DNA of 7,231 bases from Candidatus Altarchaeales archaeon (GCA_003663175.1 QMZM01000051.1:1-7231); one strand, 5' to 3'; shown: positions 1-6,894, numbered from the stretch's first letter. The notes: generated by a model from the letters alone, not told the origin. Numbers and translations: made by a program.

Positions 1-2
1 AA

Positions 3-89
3 CTTGCAATTGATGGAGCAATGCGAATCTGTGAAATACAGAAGAATGCATTACTTTCCAGTATAAATGTCGATGTTAAGGGTGTGTAA
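3..89 (+). CDS. rrp41: Exosome complex exonuclease Rrp41, C-terminal end (partial)
   Basis: The window opens inside a gene. The reading frame starting at base 3 gives 28 residues (LAIDGAMRICEIQKNALLSS and eight more) and stops with TAA at 87-89. An amphipathic last helix of this kind, ending in an 'eIQknAL' pattern, is typical of the C-terminus of archaeal Rrp41, the catalytic RNase PH-type subunit of the exosome ring, which degrades RNA 3' to 5' using phosphate. The next gene is rrp42, and rrp41 directly precedes rrp42 in most archaeal exosome operons; this context carries much of the call. The gap to the Rrp42 start is one base, so the two are certainly co-transcribed and probably translationally coupled. 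The catalytic region lies outside the window. Confidence 0.8.
   Translation, partial: LAIDGAMRICEIQKNALLSSINVDVKGV
78..84 (+). promoter_or_regulatory. Ribosome binding site of rrp42
   Basis: AAGGGTG lies inside the last codons of rrp41, with a 6-base spacer before ATG 91. It resembles the archaeal AGGTG-type site and decides the start in favour of 91 over 67. Confidence 0.6.
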
Positions 90-90
90 T

Positions 91-861
91 ATGGATATTG
101 AGGCATATCTAAGAAGGGATTATATAAAGAATCTTGTAAATCAAGGTAAGAGATTGGATGGTAGGAAATTCGATGAATTTAGAAAAATTGAGATCGAAAA
201 TAATTATGTTGGTGAAAAGGCATGCGGTTCCTCACTAATAAATCTCGGGAATACGATGGTTTTGGTTGGAATAAGTTTAGATGTTGGCGAGCCGTATCCA
301 GATTCTCCAGAAAGTGGAGTCATGACAACATCTGCGGAATTGAGACCATTGGCATCCCCATACTTTGAAGCGGGTCCTCCCGGAGAAGAGGCAATTGAGG
401 TCGCAAGGGTTGTAGATAGAGGTATAAGAGAATCCGGAGCAATTAACTTAGAGAAATTATTTATTGAGGAAAATAAGGTCTGGATCGTTTTTATTGATAT
501 TCATATTTTGGACCATGATGGGAATTTAATTGATGCTTCCGGAATTGCAGCAATTTCAGCACTCTTAAATACCAAAATACCGAAGTATGAGGATGGAAGT
601 GTAATCTATGGAGAATATTCTGGTTCTTTACCAGTGACGGAGGTGCCAATCCCATGCACATTTGCAAAGATTAATGATAAAATGCTTATTGATCCAACAT
701 TGGATGAGGAATATGCGATGGATTCGAGACTGACGATAACAACAACCGACACAATAAACGCTATGCAAAAGGGAGGTGTTGGTTCACTATCAGAGAGTGA
801 AGTATATAACGCCGTCGACATGGCATTTGAGAAGGCGAAGGATGTAAGGAAGTTACTATAA
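91..861 (+). CDS. rrp42: Exosome complex protein Rrp42
   Basis: This is the non-catalytic RNase PH-fold subunit of the archaeal exosome. It alternates with Rrp41 in the hexameric ring and helps form the RNA channel and active site of its partner. The 256-residue length is usual for the family. Visible family motifs are RLDGR at 21-25, the GSSLINLGNT strand-turn at 47-56, ELRPLASPYFEAGPPGEEAI at 83-102, the ARVVDRGIRES segment at 105-115 and DHDGNLIDAS at 141-150, followed by a second half of the fold and a charged C-terminal helix. I place the start at ATG 91 rather than ATG 67: AAGGGTG at 78-84 is a good ribosome binding site 6 bases upstream, ATG 67 has none, and ATG 67 would lie inside rrp41. 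The rpl37ae gene that follows rrp42 in many archaea is absent; the next gene is convergent and overlaps the last 6 bases. Confidence 0.95.
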   Translation: MDIEAYLRRDYIKNLVNQGKRLDGRKFDEFRKIEIENNYVGEKACGSSLINLGNTMVLVGISLDVGEPYPDSPESGVMTTSAELRPLASPYFEAGPPGEEAIEVARVVDRGIRESGAINLEKLFIEENKVWIVFIDIHILDHDGNLIDASGIAAISALLNTKIPKYEDGSVIYGEYSGSLPVTEVPIPCTFAKINDKMLIDPTLDEEYAMDSRLTITTTDTINAMQKGGVGSLSESEVYNAVDMAFEKAKDVRKLL

Positions 862-2148
862 TCTCCTTTCCCATTTTTTTAACTCGATTATACTTGATAG
901 TGTTCCACCTCTCCTTATCTCCTCCCTTATTCTATTTTCTTTCTCAAGTATATCCATCGCCCTGTTTGCAATTTCAACTGCCCTTTCCTTTGGAACAACC
1001 ACAACACCATCAAGGTCTCCAATTACATAGTCTCCAGGTCTTATTAATTGTCCGGAAATTCTTATCGGAACATTTATTTCACCAAATCCCTTTGGCTCGC
1101 CAGCAGCGGATTTCACATTTCTTGAGAATACCGGGAATTCCATCTTTCTTATATCTTCGATATCCCTTACACTCCCATTAATGACGACACCAGATATACC
1201 CTTTCTTAAACAACTTTGTGACGCCAATTCACCCCATATGGCATTTCCCGTGCCACCGGCATCTATTACTATGACATCCCCCCTATTTGCCACATCTATC
1301 GCTTCAACGGGTTTTGCCCAATCACCGGGATATGTTCTCACGGTAACTGCTCTGCCAACCATTCTCGTTCCAATCTCAACCCCAGCCACCGGTTTTATCC
1401 CCTCAATATAACCTGATCGATGCATCGCATCTGAGATATTTGCAGTGGATACCCTCCTAAAAACATCTAATGGATTTGTGTATTTTTTATATAATCTACT
1501 CTTTATCGGAACTCCCTCTTCTATCGCCCTCTTAATCCTCTCTGCTGCCACTCTTGCGTTTTCAGCCTTTATTATTGCCCCTCCAACTATAATTATTGAT
1601 GCTCCAGCCTTAACAGCCTCTACAGCAGTTTCTGAATTTATGCCTCCAGCAATTGCAATTGGAATCTTAACAGATTTAGAAATTTTTTTCAATTCTTCAA
1701 TTGCATTAATTCCACTCATTTGTTGGTCTATGGAGATATGAACACATATATAATCAACACCCATCTTCTCTAATTCAATTGCTCTTTTTTCCATATTGTC
1801 TATATTCATCAAATCCACCATGATCTCGGCACCATAATTCCTTCCAGCATCTACAGCTTCTCTAATTGTAGAATCATCGGCAACACCCATAATAACAACA
1901 ACATCTGCTCCAGACTTCGCGGCGATCTCAACCTCACACCTCCCAACATCGAGGGTTTTCATATCTGCAACTATCTTATGCCCTGGAAATAACTCCCTGA
2001 ATTTTCTCACAGAATTGAGACCCTCTGCCTTTATCAAGGGTGTCCCAACTTCGATCCAGTCTGCTCCCCCCTCCACGGATTCCCTCGCCACTTGAATTGC
2101 TCTCTTCAAATTGACGAAGTCTAATGCAACCTGTAGAATTGGTTTCAT
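856..2148 (-). CDS. Bifunctional hexulose-6-phosphate synthase / RraA-like protein
   Basis: This is a two-domain fusion. Residues 1-212 form a TIM barrel of the OMP decarboxylase superfamily, of the hexulose-6-phosphate synthase (HPS) type: VALD at 7-10, WIEVGTPLIK at 31-40, the DxKxxD signature ADMKTLD with D62, K64 and D67, and phosphate-binding loops at 166-170 (IAGGI) and 187-192. HPS joins formaldehyde and ribulose 5-phosphate; in archaea lacking the oxidative pentose phosphate route the reverse reaction supplies ribulose 5-phosphate. Residues 221-428 are an RraA-like domain: GELAS 306-310, NGSVRD 324-329 with the paired Arg-Asp of the family's metal/oxyacid site, and GDLDGVVVVP 377-386. 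Related stand-alone proteins include RNase E inhibitor RraA and pyruvate-type aldolases or oxaloacetate decarboxylases; which activity applies here is unknown. The 430-residue length suits the known archaeal fusion. ATG 2148 starts directly at the barrel's first strand. No 6-phospho-3-hexuloisomerase gene is visible alongside. Confidence 0.9.
   Translation of the reverse strand: MKPILQVALDFVNLKRAIQVARESVEGGADWIEVGTPLIKAEGLNSVRKFRELFPGHKIVADMKTLDVGRCEVEIAAKSGADVVVIMGVADDSTIREAVDAGRNYGAEIMVDLMNIDNMEKRAIELEKMGVDYICVHISIDQQMSGINAIEELKKISKSVKIPIAIAGGINSETAVEAVKAGASIIIVGGAIIKAENARVAAERIKRAIEEGVPIKSRLYKKYTNPLDVFRRVSTANISDAMHRSGYIEGIKPVAGVEIGTRMVGRAVTVRTYPGDWAKPVEAIDVANRGDVIVIDAGGTGNAIWGELASQSCLRKGISGVVINGSVRDIEDIRKMEFPVFSRNVKSAAGEPKGFGEINVPIRISGQLIRPGDYVIGDLDGVVVVPKERAVEIANRAMDILEKENRIREEIRRGGTLSSIIELKKWERRL
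874..880 (+). terminator. Candidate T-run terminator of the exosome operon
   Basis: A run of seven T begins 13 bases after the rrp42 stop. Archaeal RNA polymerase commonly terminates at such U-tracts without a hairpin. The run lies antisense within the last codons of the convergent HPS/RraA gene (encoding LKKW), so any terminator here doubles as coding sequence. Confidence 0.45.
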
Positions 2149-2208
2149 AGATTAAAATAATTGGAACAGATAAAGAAAAAGAGTGTCCTCATTTTTAAGG
2201 TTTCTCTT

Positions 2209-2217
2209 CTATAAGTT
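2209..2217 (+). promoter_or_regulatory. Possible TATA box of the HEAT/protease unit
   Basis: CTATAAGTT lies about 37 bases upstream of ATG 2250, in the gap between the divergent HPS/RraA and HEAT genes. A start of transcription about 25 bases downstream would leave a leader of roughly 12 bases, long enough for the GGTGA site. The match is weak and no BRE is obvious. On the other strand, CTTTATC around 2170-2176 is an equally weak candidate for the HPS/RraA gene. The rest of this gap shows no repeat or small gene. Confidence 0.3.
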
Positions 2218-2242
2218 ATTCACAAATTACACACGATATCTT

Positions 2243-2247
2243 GGTGA
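2243..2247 (+). promoter_or_regulatory. Ribosome binding site of the HEAT-repeat gene, close spacing
   Basis: GGTGA precedes ATG 2250 by only two bases. It supports ATG 2250 over the upstream in-frame TTG 2241 and GTG 2244, which would be inside or in front of the site. Confidence 0.4.
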
Positions 2248-2249
2248 CA

Positions 2250-2918
2250 ATGAAAAACCACATCATTATCATCACTATTATATGCCTGTTTTGTGCCTTT
2301 TGTTCCTGTACATATCAACCATCGGAAGAAAACTCTCCCCCAGAAGAAACCATGAAACCAAAAGAAAAGATTCTCTCCATAATTAATGGATTCGATAGAA
2401 ATAACGATTCCACATTTGATAGGGTTGAGGAGATTGTAGAGATTGGCGAACCAGCAGTTCCATATTTAATTGAACTCCTTTATAGTAATGATACTTATCA
2501 TAAATGGGCTGCTCTCTACGCATTATCTAGGATTGGTCACGAAGTTGATAGGAAAAAGCAAGAAGAGATAATTTCACATGTAAAAAATTTATTCGACGAT
2601 AAAAATCCAACAATAAGGCAAACGGCGGCGGGCATCGCTGTTGGATTGGGCGAAAAAGAGGGAATTCCAATTTTGATAGAATATCTGAAATCGGATGATA
2701 CGAGATTGTTAAGTAAACCACGCAGATCACTAAGTTCATATTCAATTTCTGTCTTAAGATATTACACTCGACAAAACTTTGGTTATAGTATTTATGTTCC
2801 AATGGATGAGAGAGAGGAAGCGATAAAGAAATGGGAAAATTGGTGGGAAAAAAATAAAGATTCATTGGTCTGGGATCCAAACATACGGGAATACGGCGGA
2901 TATGTAATTAAATCATAA
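2250..2918 (+). CDS. Exported HEAT-repeat protein
   Basis: The 222-residue protein has a hydrophobic N-terminus (residues 5-19) after MKNH, then CSC at 18-20. This could be a lipoprotein signal, but the residues before C20 (FCS) fit a lipobox poorly, so an uncleaved anchor or ordinary signal peptide is possible. A short Pro/Glu-rich spacer (24-38) leads into two to three helical hairpins of HEAT/PBS-lyase type: IGEPAVPYLIELL at 65-77 with KWAALYALSRIG at 85-96, and HVKNLFDDKNPTIRQTAAGI at 110-129 with GIPILIEYLKSDD at 138-150. HEAT arrays act as protein-binding scaffolds; no catalytic residues are seen. The C-terminus has a Trp cluster (KKWENWWEKNKDSLVWDP, W195, W198, W199, W208), a tail also seen in bacterial exported HEAT proteins. 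The metalloprotease gene begins 13 bases downstream on the same strand, so the two are probably one transcript and may act together outside the membrane. The partner is not known. Confidence 0.8.
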   Translation: MKNHIIIITIICLFCAFCSCTYQPSEENSPPEETMKPKEKILSIINGFDRNNDSTFDRVEEIVEIGEPAVPYLIELLYSNDTYHKWAALYALSRIGHEVDRKKQEEIISHVKNLFDDKNPTIRQTAAGIAVGLGEKEGIPILIEYLKSDDTRLLSKPRRSLSSYSISVLRYYTRQNFGYSIYVPMDEREEAIKKWENWWEKNKDSLVWDPNIREYGGYVIKS

Positions 2919-2931
2919 ATTCCATCAGAGG

Positions 2932-5301
2932 ATGATTGCAGATATCAAGAAAAATTGCGTTAGAAATGTGCCATCATTTATTTTGATAATATTCATACTG
3001 TTATTTCTCTCAAATACTACATTCTCAAGAACTTCCATATCAACAGAAGATTGTGATATAACTGTGACTGTGAATATAGCATTTTATGGTGATGGGGCAA
3101 ATCAATCTCTCATAGATAAATGGGAGCAAGAAGCCGAGAATTTATGGAATGGTCCCCATGGCTATAGAATATTTGGATATTGCAAGTGTAGAGTGCATTT
3201 CGATTTTAATATGAAAATTGTTAGTAATAAAGATTCATGTCCTGATGATTATCATTGTATCGAGGTCAAGAATGTTCCAACAGATAATGATCACAGATCA
3301 TTTGTAAAAACCGGTGCTATGCCTGGAAAGGGATTTGATAAGGGTCCATACACTAAACGTGCAACGGGTGAATTTAGTAATAGAGATGATGGAAAAGTCG
3401 TTGCACATGAAATAGGACATCTGATGGGTTTGGATGATGAGTATTTTGATTTCAGTGTCGATTTCACTATAAACAATGATGGGAGTATAACTATCAATAA
3501 CTTGATTATCACATATCCACCGGGAATGCCAATTACCGATGATATTAGAAAGAAGGTTAGGGAGGGTATAGGCAATCTTCTTTCACGTGGAAGGGTTTCC
3601 AAAGGACATAGTTATACTTGGAATTCCAGCTCTCTTATCCCTGGAGCGATGAATGACAGTATAATGGGTATGGAACCTGGATTTAACTGGACCGCTACAC
3701 AGGGTCATATAGATCAGATCTGTGAGGAAACTGATACAGAATGTCCAAACAAGTGCTGTTGTGGAAATGGTAAATTCGATGCTGGTAGAGAGGAATGCGA
3801 CCCCAAGGCAATTCCAACTGGATGTAAGGACAATCTCTACTGTACATCTCTATGTAAATGTCTTCCCTATGTAATCCCCGGTCATGAAACAACGACTACC
3901 TCTACCACTACAACAATTTCTCAAAAGGAAACTACTACAATTCCCAAAAAAACAACAACCACTCTTGAGACAGTTGTAACACCAAGATGTGGGGATGGTT
4001 ATCTCTCCTCCCCCAGAGAAGAATGCGATATGGCGGATCATCCGATCTATAGTAATTGGAGTGGTGCAAAGGTATATTTATGTCCAAAAGGTAAGGTTTG
4101 TGTTAACTGTAAGTGTGTACAATTAACTCCAACATGTGGTGATGGCTGGATTTATAGACCTCCAAATTACGGACTACCTGGAGTATGGGGTGAAGAGTGC
4201 GACCCTAAAGCGACCCCAACAGGTTGTGAAGAAGGAAAAATCTGCACACAAGATTGTAGATGTGAATCAGAAGAAAAATGTCCAGATGGTTTCTATACTT
4301 CAGAGGATTGTGAAGGAAAATGTGGTGAGAATGAAGCCTGTGAGTTTGATTTAGAAACGGGTTGTTATTCATGTGTAAAAATAGCCTGCAAAGAAAATTC
4401 AGACTGCGGGGAAATAATAAAGAAGAGAGTATGCTACAATAATGATGTTTATGAACAAACCATCATACCGATTTGTTATAACCCCGGCACTCCTGAAGCA
4501 GAGTGCAAATTCAGGATATCTGGAATATCCAGAGGAGGTCAACTCCTGCCACCACTAGAGGATTGTGATCCAGGATATTGTTTGGATGGTCAATGTGTAG
4601 GGAAGATAACGACAACAATGGAGGAAACCACCACAATTACCGAAACCACAACAACCACAATAATGACTTGTGAGGATATGGGAATGTATTCATCAGAAAG
4701 TGCTTGTGATAATGAATGCGATCCTCCCGATAGGTGTGTGTATCATGAGGGCTATGAATGCTGGTACTGTCAGCAGGTTGAGTGTGGTGAAGGTCTATAT
4801 GAGAGTTCCAACTGTGATGGGGAATGTGATCCCACAAGGGGTGAGGTATGTGAAGAATATCAAGACACCGGATGTTACAGGTGTGTGTGTCCTGATTTAA
4901 TGGTAACATCAATATCAGCAAAGGTAAGCCTTAGTGCAAATACTCATTGTCAAGACGAAATCTGCAAGACTGATTGTTCGTTATCAGCAACAGTTGAATT
5001 CCAGATAAGAAATATTGGTGCAAGAGCAGTAGATGCTTCAACTGCTCAAGTGAAACTTGCACCAGCAGTGGGAACAGAAACAGAGGCAGTAGAATCTTTA
5101 GATCCAGGAGAAGTTAGCACAACAAAAACCTTATATTTCAGTAGATTTGCAACAGTAACTGGAAGTGGAATGGTCGCATGTGAGCAATTGGATTGGTGGT
5201 CTTCAGAATATACTGCCACGGTTATTGCAGACTTTGAAAATGATGTTGCAGAGTGTGATGAAGACAATAACGAGAATTCGGTATATCCAAGTCCCACATA
5301 A
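2932..5301 (+). CDS. Secreted metzincin-like metalloprotease with Cys-rich repeats and CARDB-like domain
   Basis: The protein has 789 residues. A basic start and hydrophobic stretch (about 14-27) form a signal peptide. The catalytic domain (about 40-265) carries HEIGHLMGLDDEY at 159-171, an HExxHxxGxxD zinc site with H159, H163 and D169 as ligands and E160 as base. SIMGM at 243-247 is a plausible Met-turn, so the fold is metzincin-like; D as third ligand recalls snapalysin (M7). Next come three CGxG...EECD...CxC modules (277-310, 353-395, 402-444) resembling myxococcal disulfide repeats (DUF4215-like). A second type of Cys module occurs at 450-481, 580-613 and 618-651, and a distinct Cys region at 486-556. 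Thr-rich linkers lie at 319-345 and 560-577 and are likely O-glycosylated. The last part (654-785) is CARDB-like, ending in DFENDVAECDEDNNENS. No C-terminal membrane anchor is seen. The start at ATG 2932 gives the signal peptide its basic residues; GAGG touches the ATG, so the ribosome site is poor. The target is unknown. Confidence 0.85.
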   Translation: MIADIKKNCVRNVPSFILIIFILLFLSNTTFSRTSISTEDCDITVTVNIAFYGDGANQSLIDKWEQEAENLWNGPHGYRIFGYCKCRVHFDFNMKIVSNKDSCPDDYHCIEVKNVPTDNDHRSFVKTGAMPGKGFDKGPYTKRATGEFSNRDDGKVVAHEIGHLMGLDDEYFDFSVDFTINNDGSITINNLIITYPPGMPITDDIRKKVREGIGNLLSRGRVSKGHSYTWNSSSLIPGAMNDSIMGMEPGFNWTATQGHIDQICEETDTECPNKCCCGNGKFDAGREECDPKAIPTGCKDNLYCTSLCKCLPYVIPGHETTTTSTTTTISQKETTTIPKKTTTTLETVVTPRCGDGYLSSPREECDMADHPIYSNWSGAKVYLCPKGKVCVNCKCVQLTPTCGDGWIYRPPNYGLPGVWGEECDPKATPTGCEEGKICTQDCRCESEEKCPDGFYTSEDCEGKCGENEACEFDLETGCYSCVKIACKENSDCGEIIKKRVCYNNDVYEQTIIPICYNPGTPEAECKFRISGISRGGQLLPPLEDCDPGYCLDGQCVGKITTTMEETTTITETTTTTIMTCEDMGMYSSESACDNECDPPDRCVYHEGYECWYCQQVECGEGLYESSNCDGECDPTRGEVCEEYQDTGCYRCVCPDLMVTSISAKVSLSANTHCQDEICKTDCSLSATVEFQIRNIGARAVDASTAQVKLAPAVGTETEAVESLDPGEVSTTKTLYFSRFATVTGSGMVACEQLDWWSSEYTATVIADFENDVAECDEDNNENSVYPSPT

Positions 5302-5306
5302 TTTAA

Positions 5307-5312
5307 TTTTTT
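5307..5312 (+). terminator. T-run terminator of the protease transcript
   Basis: Six T follow the protease stop codon by 5 bases, in the 14-base gap before the end of the convergent membrane-protein gene. This is a plausible archaeal U-tract terminator. No equivalent T-run is seen for the opposite strand just beyond 5316. Confidence 0.45.
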
Positions 5313-5315
5313 GAA

Positions 5316-6866
5316 TCATATTATCATTTTTCTTGCAACATTTAAAATTTTGTCAAATTCCTTCTTTTTTGTACTATATCTTGCAAACTCTACCAAACTG
5401 CACAACTCCAAACATCTCTTTATTTTATTATACTCCCTAAAATTTCTCTTTTTTAGAATATGTAATAGCTCAGTATTCGTTATCTCCCTCCTCAATTTAA
5501 ATTTATTTGAAAAATAAAACCTAATTGCCTGAGAAATTTTTTCATAGGCATCCTTTTTCCTTCCCTTAATGAATAAATTTTCTGCCTCATTTAGCATATC
5601 TCTCGCAATTTTTCTATAATCAATCAACTCCTCCATCCCTTCTTCTGTTGGTCTTATTTCATGCTCCTTAGATATTTTCAGATATTTACCGTAGATGAGC
5701 AAAAGGATAGCAATTGCCACAACCAAAATTAATAATATTGGCAATATAGAAGATTGCGCTTCTTTCTCTTGAGTCCTTTCTAAGGAGACCTTCTTTATTG
5801 TGCCATTGACATATTCCGCAATTATCCTTCTTCTTTTATCATCATTCCTATAAGGAATTACTATCCTAGTATAATTCCGAGATAATTGATTGAAGATTGG
5901 GGTCTCGTTTCTAAATCCTTGTTCCCTGAGTTGTCTATCATATTTCTGGAATTCTTTATTCTCTTTAAGTAATTTCATCATCCATTTCTTATCTTCTTGA
6001 GTTAGAGACATTATCTCCGTTATCGTACCATTTTCCATCCTTCCCCTTATAGTTGCAGTCTCGCCATTTGTTTTTCTATAATTAATGAGAAAATCTCCGG
6101 TATTATTCGAGGTTAGATTAAATCGCATATTTGTTATATTGTAGCCCAAATTTGATAATCTTGTATTTTCTCTTTTGAATTTATCATTTCTCGCCAAATT
6201 TTCTTGGAATTGTTTCTCCATCTCCCTCCTCGCTTTCAATTGTCGCTCCATCTCCCGCTTTAGGATATTTGTATTCTGGTTAAGTTGATTTCTCTGAACC
6301 CTGGTTCCTATTGGAGTTCGAGTTATCTGCTGAGATACACTTGAAATACTAGAACCGATCTGTATGTTAAATGACCCAAAAGAGGAGTATGAGGTTTGCT
6401 CGATATTTATACCATTACATCTATAGATTGTGGTTATGCCCTGAGATCGACCCACCTGTAGATTGGACTCCTTAACCTCTATTCTCAGAGAATTTGATTT
6501 TACCGTTTCTTCCATCCCAGTCTCTGGATTTATATATGTTACCTCCGCACCGTCAATTTCGTAAACTCCAGACTTGAACGGCTTTATCGGGTCATACTCG
6601 AGGGTTGATTCTCCTCCAGGTATTACACTCTCCAAACACTCTATGTTCAGACCATTATTTCCAAACACATTTCTGTCTTTAATTCTTATTAGAATTTCTC
6701 TTCCAAATGGATTCTTAAATTTTAATATGATCTTTACATCATCTCCAACCTTTATGTCTTTATTTTCAACTAATTTTTCAACACTTAGTCTTTTTTCTGC
6801 AGACATTGGATCAATTAATAAAAGAAATATGCTCAGAACCAATAATATTGAGAATGAGCGCCTCAT
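5316..6866 (-). CDS. Single-pass membrane protein, BatD/DUF4129-like
   Basis: The protein has 516 residues. MRRSFSILLVLSIFLLL is a signal peptide (3-20). Residues 28-133 look like an all-beta Ig/CARDB-type domain (GDDVKIILKFKNPFGREI at 41-58, GVYEIDGAEVTYINPETG at 100-117), as in BatD-like aerotolerance proteins. A Gln/Asn/Ser-rich stretch (137-200) and a charged, probably coiled-coil segment (201-235) follow. Two similar modules fill about 228-289 and 304-362, both ending in NGTIxxxSL. One transmembrane helix spans 374-393, placing the C-terminus in the cytoplasm. Residues 415-515 are helical (ARDMLNEAENLFIKG, YEKISQAIRFYFSNKFKLRR, REITNTELLHIL, LCSLVEFARYS), resembling the DUF4129 domain found with MoxR ATPase/DUF58 operons. 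No MoxR or DUF58 gene is visible here. The BatD comparison is by layout and motif impression; the function is unknown. The start codon is embedded in a perfect inverted repeat and no Shine-Dalgarno site is seen. Confidence 0.8.
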   Translation of the reverse strand: MRRSFSILLVLSIFLLLIDPMSAEKRLSVEKLVENKDIKVGDDVKIILKFKNPFGREILIRIKDRNVFGNNGLNIECLESVIPGGESTLEYDPIKPFKSGVYEIDGAEVTYINPETGMEETVKSNSLRIEVKESNLQVGRSQGITTIYRCNGINIEQTSYSSFGSFNIQIGSSISSVSQQITRTPIGTRVQRNQLNQNTNILKREMERQLKARREMEKQFQENLARNDKFKRENTRLSNLGYNITNMRFNLTSNNTGDFLINYRKTNGETATIRGRMENGTITEIMSLTQEDKKWMMKLLKENKEFQKYDRQLREQGFRNETPIFNQLSRNYTRIVIPYRNDDKRRRIIAEYVNGTIKKVSLERTQEKEAQSSILPILLILVVAIAILLLIYGKYLKISKEHEIRPTEEGMEELIDYRKIARDMLNEAENLFIKGRKKDAYEKISQAIRFYFSNKFKLRREITNTELLHILKKRNFREYNKIKRCLELCSLVEFARYSTKKKEFDKILNVARKMII

Positions 6867-6870
6867 TCTC
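6850..6870 (-). promoter_or_regulatory. Perfect 9-bp inverted repeat over the start codon of the membrane-protein gene
   Basis: GAGAATGAG at 6850-6858 and CTCATTCTC at 6862-6870 are exact reverse complements around a 3-base loop (6859-6861). On the minus-strand mRNA the AUG (6866-6864) lies wholly in the 5' arm. The structure could hide the start from ribosomes or, as DNA, serve as an operator near the transcription start. The repeat is seen directly; the role is inferred. Confidence 0.55.
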
Positions 6871-6876
6871 TAAACA

Positions 6877-6886
6877 TTTTATTTAG
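6877..6886 (+). promoter_or_regulatory. Possible TATA box of the small basic gene
   Basis: TTTTATTTAG is centred about 26 bases before ATG 6908, the spacing expected if that gene is transcribed without a leader. It is a weak match and lies inside the 41-base divergent gap, overlapping the promoter of the opposite gene. Confidence 0.3.
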
Positions 6887-6894
6887 AATTAAGA

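Noticed and set aside
67..90. Upstream in-frame ATG for rrp42, adding eight residues
   Set aside because: It lies within the rrp41 coding end, has no ribosome site, and the added residues do not match the family N-terminus; ATG 91 has AAGGGTG at a good distance.
894..1741. Three plus-strand open frames (894-1181, 1181-1411, 1445-1741)
   Set aside because: They are antisense to the HPS/RraA gene, of low-complexity composition, with no recognisable domain.
3886..3966. Repeated ACA/ACT triplets, possible microsatellite
   Set aside because: They encode the Thr-rich linker with mixed codons; the repetition is at the protein level, as also at 4609-4662.
4519..4533. Inverted repeat TCTGGA-ATA-TCCAGA
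   Set aside because: It is short, lies deep inside the protease coding region and has no promoter or terminator context.
4637..4921. Open frames on both strands inside the Cys-rich part of the protease gene
   Set aside because: They are shadows of a clear coding frame with strong domain evidence; the His/Cys-rich composition follows from the Cys and Thr codons read in other frames.
6863..6877. Four-codon upstream minigene (MFRE, stop overlapping the start of the membrane-protein gene as ATGA)
   Set aside because: The TATA box predicts transcription starting at about 6872, after the minigene's ATG, and such short frames arise readily by chance.
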